Assembly (NCBI GenBank): GCA_958510875.1
Contig: OY294067.1
Location: 197,343,401 to 197,407,400, forward strand
Direction of reading: 5' to 3'
DNA: 64,000 nucleotides
Source: Endomychus coccineus
Taxonomy: Eukaryota > Arthropoda > Insecta > Coleoptera > Endomychidae
Notes under the pieces: generated by a model
Told to the model about the DNA's origin: nothing
Database searches by the model: none
What the model saw: the letters and a program-made list of their open reading frames with translations, nothing else
Position numbers and translations under genes: made by a program
In this document: positions 56,697-64,000 of the stretch, piece after piece
How the letters are laid out: every line of letters starts with the position of its first letter
Position numbering within the stretch: the first letter of the stretch is position 1

Positions 56697-57099
56697 CCTG
56701 TTAGATTTTTATATTTTTTGTAAATATAAACCTCTGAAAGGATAGTAGATCATTGATGAACACAATGCGATTCGATGCCCTACCATAGATCAACTATTCA
56801 CGCACATCCATCTGAAGTTCAGTCGTTTTTTTGAAGTAAGGATTGTAGGTTAGTACTGCTATGGTTGGCAGTTACTTGACAGTTCTTATTCAAATGACAG
56901 CATCCCGGTTCTTATATATTTCAATAGAACTGACTGAGAATTGTTCTGGTTAATTATAAACAAGTTTAAAGTTTCTTTGCCTAATTGGCCACTATCGTGT
57001 ATGTAACTTAAGAGATATAGAATTAAATTTTCTGAATTATGAAGATAACTTAGATAATTTAACATAGGATTATAAAGATGAATAAACGTAAAAGATTGA

Positions 57100-57171
57100 A
57101 CCATAGGCGGGATTCGAACCCACATTACTGGATTTCTAGTCCAGGGTGTTAACCAATTACACCACTTCGGT
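57100..57171 (-). tRNA. tRNA-like sequence, anticodon AGA (copy 3)
   Basis: Identical to copy 2 by eye, in tandem with it at a spacing of 475 bases. Confidence 0.5.
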
Positions 57172-57571
57172 CCTGTTAGATTTTTATATTTTTTGTAAAT
57201 ATAAACCTCTGAAAGGATAGTAGATCATTGATGAACACAATGCGATTCGATGCCCTACCATAGATCAACTATTCACGCACATCCATCTGAAGTTCAGTCG
57301 TTTTTTGGGGTTGTAGGTTAGTACTGCTATGGTTGGCAGTTACTTGACAGTTCTTATTCAAATGACAGCATCCCGGTTCTTATATATTTCAATAGAACTG
57401 ACTGAGAATTGTTCTGGTTAATTATAAACAAGTTTAAAGTTTCTTTGCCTAATTGGCCACTATCGTGTATGTAACTTAAGAGATATAGAATTAAATTTTC
57501 TGAATTATGAAGATAACTTAGATAATTTAACATAGGATTATAAAGATGAATAAACGTAAAAGATTGAACCA

Positions 57572-57610
57572 TAGAAATCCAGTAATGTGGGTTCGAATCC
57601 CGCCTATGGT
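57572..57610 (+). pseudogene. Truncated tRNA-like sequence
   Basis: Only the 3' half remains, from within the anticodon loop; it joins directly to an inverted leader (GATTGAACCAT), making a palindrome with a tRNA-half as centre. Confidence 0.65.
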
Positions 57611-57703
57611 TCAATCTTTTACGTTTATTCATCTTTATAATCCTATGTTAAATTATCTAAGTTATCTTCATAATTCAGAAAATTTAATTCTATATCTCTT
57701 AAG

Positions 57704-57787
<84 letters not shown>

Positions 57788-58386
57788 ATGTTTTCTTGGT
57801 ATATTGGTTCGTATATATACTGATAATGAAATAAAAATTCTGTTTGACGTTTCGACAATGTTTATTGCCTTTATCAAAATTGTTAATTGAATTAGTGTTT
57901 CCATGTTATTTAGAAAAGAATAGATGATTTCGATTAATGAAATGCGTCTGCAGCCGACTTGTGTTTTAAGATCCAATTAAAACTGCAGACGCATTTCATT
58001 AATCGAAATCATCTATTCTTTTCTAAATTACATGGAAACACTAATTCAATTAACAATTTTGATGAAGGCAATAAACATTGTGGAAACGTCAAACAGAATT
58101 TTTATTTCATTATCAGTATATATACGAACCAATATAGAACAATTCTCAGTCAGTTCTATTGAAATATATAAGAACCAGGGATGCTGTCATTTGAATTAGA
58201 ACTGTCAAGTAACTGCCAACCATAGCAGTACTAACCTACAATCCTTACTTCAAAACACGACTGAACTTTAGATGAATATGCGTGAATAGTTGATCTATAG
58301 TAGGGCATCGAATCGCATTGTGTTCATCAATGATCTACTATCCTTTCAGAGGTTTATATTTACAAAAAATATAAAAATCTAACAGG

Positions 58387-58458
58387 ACCGAAGTGGTGTA
58401 ATTGGTTAACACCCTGGACTAGAAATCCAGTAATGTGGGTTCGAATCCCGCCTATGGT
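58387..58458 (+). tRNA. tRNA-like sequence, anticodon AGA (copy 4)
   Basis: Plus-strand copy in the right arm, same sequence as copies 2 and 3. It is followed by AATCTTTTACGTTTATTC, the inverse of the leader seen on the left. Confidence 0.5.
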
Positions 58459-58596
58459 TCAATCTTTTACGTTTATTCATCTTTATAATCCTATGTTAAA
58501 TTATCTAAGTTATCTTCATAATTCAGAAAATTTAATTCTATATCTCTTAAGTTACATACACGATAGTGGCCAATTAGGCAAAGAAACTTTAAACTT

Positions 58597-58641
<45 letters not shown>

Positions 58642-58858
58642 CGACCAGGTATGTATGTAAAAAAAAAAGTATATATATAAACAAGTTTAAAGTTTCTTTG
58701 CCTAATTGGCCACTATCGTGTATGTGACTTAAGCGATATACAATTAAATTTAGTTGGTTAAGAATTAGACTTGAAAGATTGAACATAATTTTGTAATAAA
58801 GCTCTAATAAGTATAATTCATTCTTTAAAAACTATTTTTCGGTAGTTCGAAAGTTAAT

Positions 58859-58876
58859 TGGCGCAGTCGTTGTAGG
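58859..58876 (+). other. Primer-binding site
   Basis: TGGCGCAGTCGTTGTAGG follows AAGTTAAT; TGGCGCAGTCG is the usual site in insect gypsy-group elements, complementary to a tRNA 3' end. It marks the 3' border of the 5' LTR at about 58857. Confidence 0.75.
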
Positions 58877-59085
58877 ATAGCCAAACGAAAATTGGTGAAC
58901 ATGGTTTTCGGTTCGTGTTAACCATCTAACGGCTATTTAGAACATTCGTAACCAGTTAGGTGGATTGAGTAGCTTAACGAGAAGAAATACCCGAGTGCAT
59001 ATCGAGGGAGTCTACGCTGTCCTGAACGCATATCAAGACAAACCACATGGAAAGGATACTCACCATTATTAAGCTGTAAGTACTA

Positions 59086-59961
59086 ATGTCAATTAGAGGC
59101 TCTTATTCAAAATATTCAATCGAATCCGACAGTTCAAATTCTGATTCTAACTCAACTCCACAAAAAGTCAACTATTTTCGATCTAGATCTTCAATAAGTA
59201 GGACTCCAACGAATATGGCTGTCCCCACTCTTAAACAAGAATACTCAAACATGATTCCAGATTTTGATGGGGAAACCGAATTATCATCAAGATTCATAGA
59301 AATTAGTGAGAAATTAGTTAACAAATTTTATAATGCTCAAGATGTAAATGATTTTCAGAATGAATATCTGATGTCAAGTATTTTATCAAAAATTAAAGTA
59401 GATGCTGCTATCAACATCTCGTCTTGTATCATCACGAGTTGGCTACAGTTAAAAAATGGTTCAATTTCTACATATGCTGATAAAAGAGATTGTTACACTC
59501 TCAATATTGAAATGACAGAATTAAAACTCGATTTTTACAATCGAGTGCAACATTTGTAGAATCTACAAACTTCTTATTCATCCACACATACCGCCGCAAA
59601 TGAAGCAGCAGTATTAACACCCTACTTCAGGAATTATGCATTAAAAATATTATTGCGTAGCTTGAAAGAACGTATTGGATCACATATGTGGACAAAAAAT
59701 CCAACAGATTCAAATATTGCTTTGAATATGCTAACATATGATTTCCAATTGGAAATAACTCACCAAAAAATTAATCAGAAGAAATTTAATTCGAAGCCTA
59801 ATACCCGAAATTATCAAAATAAACCGATCATGAAACATCAAACCTTACCAATGACCAATTATGCTCATGATTCTCGATTTATCCCAAAACCAAGTACTTA
59901 TATCAATAACCAGCAACAATTTAGTAATATTATTAATACACTCAATCAAAATAAAGAATAA
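59086..59961 (+). pseudogene. gag of gypsy-like element
   Basis: One frame from ATG 59086 to TAA 59959, with an in-frame TAG at 59557-59559. N-terminal part is Ser-rich; the middle has MIPDFDGETEL (capsid start, as in many gypsy Gags) and TELKLDFYNRV; a further part reads RIGSHMWTKNPTDS and ends Asn/Gln-rich. The C-terminal extension continues in the +1 frame from about 59950 (NEN, acidic EFPEEEKEV). Gag would form the particle. No zinc knuckle is seen, as is usual in errantiviruses. Confidence 0.75.
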
Positions 59962-60211
59962 CAAATATGATCAAAATCAAAATTTCCCAAAACAAACACC
60001 AACGAGTATGTCAACTAAGAATACTTATAGATCTAATCAATTACAAAATCAAAATCAGTATGGAAATTTCAATGAAAATAGATCAAACTATGTGGTTGAT
60101 GAACCCGCTGTAGAATTTCCTGAAGAAGAAAAGGAAGTGGATAATTCTTTTTCAGAGGAAAATGCTTTCGAACTTATGAATTTAACAAATAATCAAAGTG
60201 AACTACCATAA

Positions 60212-61880
60212 ATAATATTTCCAGAGTATAATTTGAAATTCTTACTGGATACCGGTAGCACAAAATCATTCGTTAATCTTGAAATCGCAAAAAAATTCTT
60301 TAATAATTCAATCAAAAAAGACCCATTCCAAATTTCTATCGCACATGGCACTTCAATAGAAAAGTATAGTACTCTCATAAAATGTTCGAAACTATTTAAG
60401 ATTGACAATCTTTCTTTAAAATTTCACTTATTCAATTTTCACAACTATTTCCATTGTTTACTAGGACTAGACAATATAAAAAAATTGAACGCTACAGTAG
60501 ATCTTAAGAAAGATTTACTTATAACGACAACTTACAAAATTGAAATAAATTATCATAAACCACCCCTTCACTCTAATTGCATTGAAGTTGCACCAAGATC
60601 AGAACAAAAAATAAGTATAGACACTACAGAACATTTACTAGCAGAAACATTTGATGAATATGAACAAAATTGTGATCCAAATTTCAACAGTATACATACT
60701 GGAAGTATAAAATTTGATATTTCTAACGTCCGAACTGAAAATATGAATTCAGAGGAAAAGAAAATTATTACTACTCTGGAAAAAAACGCTGATGCTCTAT
60801 CACGAATTCAACTTAACGTTTTAACTGACTCTAAAGACCCGAAAGCAATTTTTTATTATATGGAAAACTTCAATGAAGAACTGGAGGACCCTGATAGACA
60901 AATGGATACTGAATCTTCAATAGTAGAACCTGATGATGTAAACGATTTAGACATAGATACTATTCACTCTAACGAGGAACAGCGCATAATAGGTATCCAA
61001 ATTGCAGACTGTCCAGTAAATTCTGGAAAGAACCAAATCATCATTTCAGAAGTAAATTATGAACCCTCAGTTCCGTCAATAATAAAATTGCATAAAGATA
61101 AACAAAGAATTCATATTCAATTTTCAAAGAACAATTACGAACAAGAAATGATTAGCTTCACGAAAGAATTTATTGTACCGAAAATTAAATATTACCTATA
61201 TTTCGAAGGCCCTATTTACGAAAAATTTAATAAAGTGCTACAGAAATATTTCGAAAGCTCTGAACTTAATATGGTTGAATGTACAACAAGACTCGTAGAT
61301 ATTTTGGAAGATGATGAAATAGTACAAACTATACAAAACTATCATGAGAGTAAAACGAATCATTTAGGACTAGATGGAACAGAAAATCAAATAAAAATTG
61401 TATATTATTGGCCTGATCAACGAAAATCTATACAAAACTGTATCAATAATTGTGAAACATGCCAAATAACAAAATATGACAGAAGCCCCTTAGAACTAAA
61501 ATTCTATGTAACACCTACTGCCGTAAGACCCTTCCAGATCTTACATGTCGACAGTATTTCTATGGGAAACGTAAAATTTCTAACGATAGTCGATTTATTT
61601 TCCAAATATGCCCAAGCTTACAAATTAAATTCGGCCCAAAACATAGAAGTTGTTAATAATCTCGTGAAATATCTCACACACCACTGTATACCAGAGCAAA
61701 GAATATTAGAAAACGGTTAAGAATTTAAAAACAGTCTAGTGAAAGGGTTATTACAAACTCATAAGGTGAAACCGCATTTTATAAGTTCTCAACACCCAGA
61801 ATCAAATGGGATTGTCGAAAGATTTCACTCCACTTTAATTGAACACATAAGACTGTTGAATAATCAAAGAGAATATCAAA
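60212..61880 (+). pseudogene. pol of gypsy-like element: protease and integrase, RT/RNase H deleted
   Basis: Protease at 60236-60500 with the LLDTGSTKSFV active-site motif. After NSEEKKII (about 60760) the frame goes directly to NADALSRIQLN (about 60790), so the deletion joins the pre-RT spacer to the end of RNase H without loss of frame. Integrase follows: zinc-binding His pair and Cys pair (HESKTNHLG ... NCETCQITK), then the catalytic core with Asp in LHVDSIS and Glu in SNGIVERFHS. A TAA at 61718-61720 interrupts the core near its second Asp region. The protein cannot copy RNA itself. Confidence 0.85.
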
Positions 61881-62370
61881 ATGAACATAATCAATTATGC
61901 TTTACTAGCCTACAATAATTCAATACACTCTGTAACTAATCTACGAACTTACGAAATTATAATCGGTCACTTACAAGCTGAATCTCCTTTTAACTTCGAA
62001 CTAGATAAACAATTGGCAAATAATTATACATCAAACCACAGGGAAAAAATAAAATTTCTATATAAAAAATTTAATCTCGATATCCACCAAAAAGGGAACG
62101 AGTAATCAATAAAGCAAATTAGCATAGATAAACTCTAACAGATATTTCCGAAAAGGTTTATGTACAAAACAAACAGAAACAATGCAAAACCAATAATAAA
62201 TTCGAACCTGGAGGAATAAAGAGCATTGACAAAAAATCAAAAACTGCCAAGATAATACCCAAACATGGTAACACAACGGAAAATATCCACCTACCTAATA
62301 TTAAACGACCTAGGCAGAAAACTTATATTCCAGGTCCGTCTCAGTTGGACGAGGAGCAGACATAAAAAAT
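61881..62370 (+). pseudogene. Integrase C-terminal part, shifted frame
   Basis: The frame changes at about 61880. NYALLAYNNSIHSVTNLRTY and EIIIGHL are the end of the gypsy integrase core. After a TAA at 62103 a basic tail continues to about 62360 (KFEPGGIKSIDKK), ending EEQT before a stop. Confidence 0.75.
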
Positions 62371-62376
62371 ATAACT

Positions 62377-63976
62377 TTGAACCTGGGGCTTCTACCAATC
62401 AACCTAGGGCGCGCCAAACTGCAACAAACTGAACATATATTCGTCCAATACAACAACCTGCAACCTCTATATGATGGATATAATACTCAGAACACCCAGT
62501 ACGAAAATCTTAAGTCAACCACTGTAAACAATACACTTTACTCTCACGAACTAGCTAACTAGAACAAAATAGTCACATACAGTCAAATTATTATCAAAGA
62601 AAAAATAGATAATATCAATATACATTCTGATTAAGTCAGAGACAGAAGAGGTTTGATCAATGGACAACGGCTTTGTTATAAAAATGTTTACTGGCAGCAT
62701 AGACGCACAAGATGGCGAAAGGTTCAATAAAATTTTGGAACATATGCAAACCAATCAACATAATATACAAAATCAATTAAAACTGCAATAGTCTCTCAAT
62801 CAACAAATCATTCAAAATTTTAATAATACTATAAATGACATACATCATAACGAAATGGTGCTAAAATCAAAAATCCTCCAATTGGATATATAAGTGAAAC
62901 GTGTAGCTATAACTGAAGATATCCTATTCTCAAAAGACTTATATGGTCAATTGTTAATACTTTATAATACTATTTCGAACATCTTACAAGATGTTGAGAA
63001 CTTCATCACATTTTGCAAATTGAATACTCCACATCCCTACATAATGAAAACTAGAAATCTATTCTTGGTATTACAAAAAATATCTTCACTTTATGAAGAA
63101 AGTCTACCCTTTGAATTGGAATACGAAAACATAATAGATTCCGAATCGATAATAAAAATTAATTGTAAAATCGAATCTTACACAATTAATTATTTCTTAT
63201 CAGTCCCAATTGATTTTGACAAAGAGTTCGAGCTCTACTATTTACACCCAATTCCAACTAAATACGAATCAGAATTTGTAACTATAAATCCCGATATAAA
63301 ATATCTATTGATATCTAAAGACAACATAATCAAACCTCTAAACAACATTTGTATGAAAGGCAAAATACGTCAATGTTCTAATTACATCCAATGTAATCAT
63401 AACTCATTATGCGAGAAGGAAATATTACTACATGAAAATTCAAGCCAATGTCAGTATATTCATTTGAACATCCCGGAAAACCATATGGAAATCATCCCTG
63501 AAATCAATCAATATCTTGGAATATTCCCTCAAAAAGAAGGAATCAAAATTAAATGTCGAAAAGGAACAGAGTCCAGGCAACTAACGGGAATCTACCTGAT
63601 AGAACAACACACATGTAAAACGTATTTCCATAATCATGAGATGACGTACCTAGACAGCACATATGGACAACCTCTTGTGATCAACAAATTAAAATTCGAA
63701 CACACAAAAAATGAAGTCCCCAAATTTAATGTGGATTTGAAGGGTCTGAATTTGAAAGACCTTCCATCAAACAATAATATACCTATTATATAAGAATCCT
63801 TCAAATACCACATTCCAAGTATCTGGACTACTATCCTATACATAGGACTAGCTGTAATAGCAATTTCCGCTATAACAAAATCATGGAGAAAACATCGAAG
63901 TCAAAAGAAAACTCCTACAATTCAACTTCCACTACAAGGAAATAAAGTACAACTTCCAGAGAAAGCTTCGTTCTGA
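62377..63976 (+). pseudogene. env-like gene of errantivirus type, broken
   Basis: Starts near 62377 with a segment containing LGRAKLQQTEHIF, typical of the N-terminal part of insect errantivirus envelope proteins. A basic RDRRG site near 62640 may be a furin-type cleavage site. The longest open part is 62894-63793 (299 codons, Cys-rich second half). After a stop at 63791 a hydrophobic stretch (about 63830-63880) looks like the membrane anchor, with a basic tail ending TGA at 63974. At least three stops and one frameshift before 62894. In intact relatives this is a membrane glycoprotein related to baculovirus F proteins. Confidence 0.7.
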
Positions 63977-63986
63977 GAAGGGAGGA
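63975..63986 (+). other. Polypurine tract and 3' LTR start
   Basis: GAGAAGGGAGGA directly after the env stop, followed by ATTATTTAGC. This is the normal plus-strand primer in gypsy elements, so the 3' LTR begins at about 63986 and leaves the window. Confidence 0.8.
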
Positions 63987-64000
63987 ATTATTTAGCAGCC

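Larger units (their letters stand above)
58684..64000 (+). mobile_element. Errantivirus-like Ty3/gypsy element, non-autonomous, runs off the window
   Basis: Order: possible 5' LTR remnant, primer-binding site, gag, protease, integrase, env-like, polypurine tract, start of 3' LTR. Reverse transcriptase and most of RNase H are deleted. The 5' LTR start is unclear: 58684-58745 matches the leader of the tRNA-like unit, whereas the 3' LTR starts ATTATTTAGCAGCC, so the left end may be recombined. Several stops and frameshifts. Described as an old retroviral-type copy in the genome. Confidence 0.85.

Overview
This window is AT-rich eukaryotic DNA packed with mobile elements, almost certainly from an insect or other arthropod. 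The reasons are short GT-AG introns (one of 57 nt), a P-element-type transposase gene with a THAP exon, Penelope-like retroelement (PLE) pieces, an R4-type LINE, and a Ty3/gypsy element with an envelope-like gene of the errantivirus kind. A six-residue-scale view cannot name the species. I found no clear single-copy host gene. A 200-base N gap lies at 45001-45200.

Layout. 183-3341 (-): decayed P-element-like transposase gene. 3.4-7.6 kb: fold-back repeats, a Tc1/mariner-like fragment and a PLE reverse-transcriptase fragment. 8.6-13.5 kb: LINE and PLE endonuclease remnants. 16.6-18.6 kb: a long inverted-repeat element. 21.96-22.76 kb (-): Ty3/gypsy pol remnant. 22.9-25.9 kb: element with about 0.95-kb inverted repeats around a Cys-rich ORF. 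26.4-30.2 kb: a virus-like gene module, with an iteron-like tandem array, a small spliced ORF, a decayed ORF, an unnamed accessory gene and a double-jelly-roll (DJR)-like capsid gene. 32.6-36.9 kb: a direct duplication and another fold-back. 37709-40603: an apparently intact pogo-like transposon with a two-exon, 619-residue transposase. 41.4-44.7 kb: a fold-back with arms of about 1.16 kb.

45.2-58.7 kb is a mosaic of long (TA)n tracts joined to inverted copies of a few units. It holds an intact Tc1/mariner-like transposon with 465-bp terminal inverted repeats (TIRs), a broken relative whose 604-bp TIRs include the start of its own transposase gene, a tail-to-tail PLE composite, an R4-like LINE sitting in a TA tract, and several copies of a tRNA-like sequence. 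58.7-64.0 kb is an errantivirus-like element with primer-binding site, gag, protease, integrase, env and polypurine tract, but without reverse transcriptase and RNase H.

The best candidates for something new are the capsid-bearing module at 26.4-30.2 kb, the hammerhead-ribozyme-like motif carried by a dispersed fold-back family, and the amplified tRNA-like palindromes. All gene identities are from reading sequence and remembered family patterns; no database search was run.
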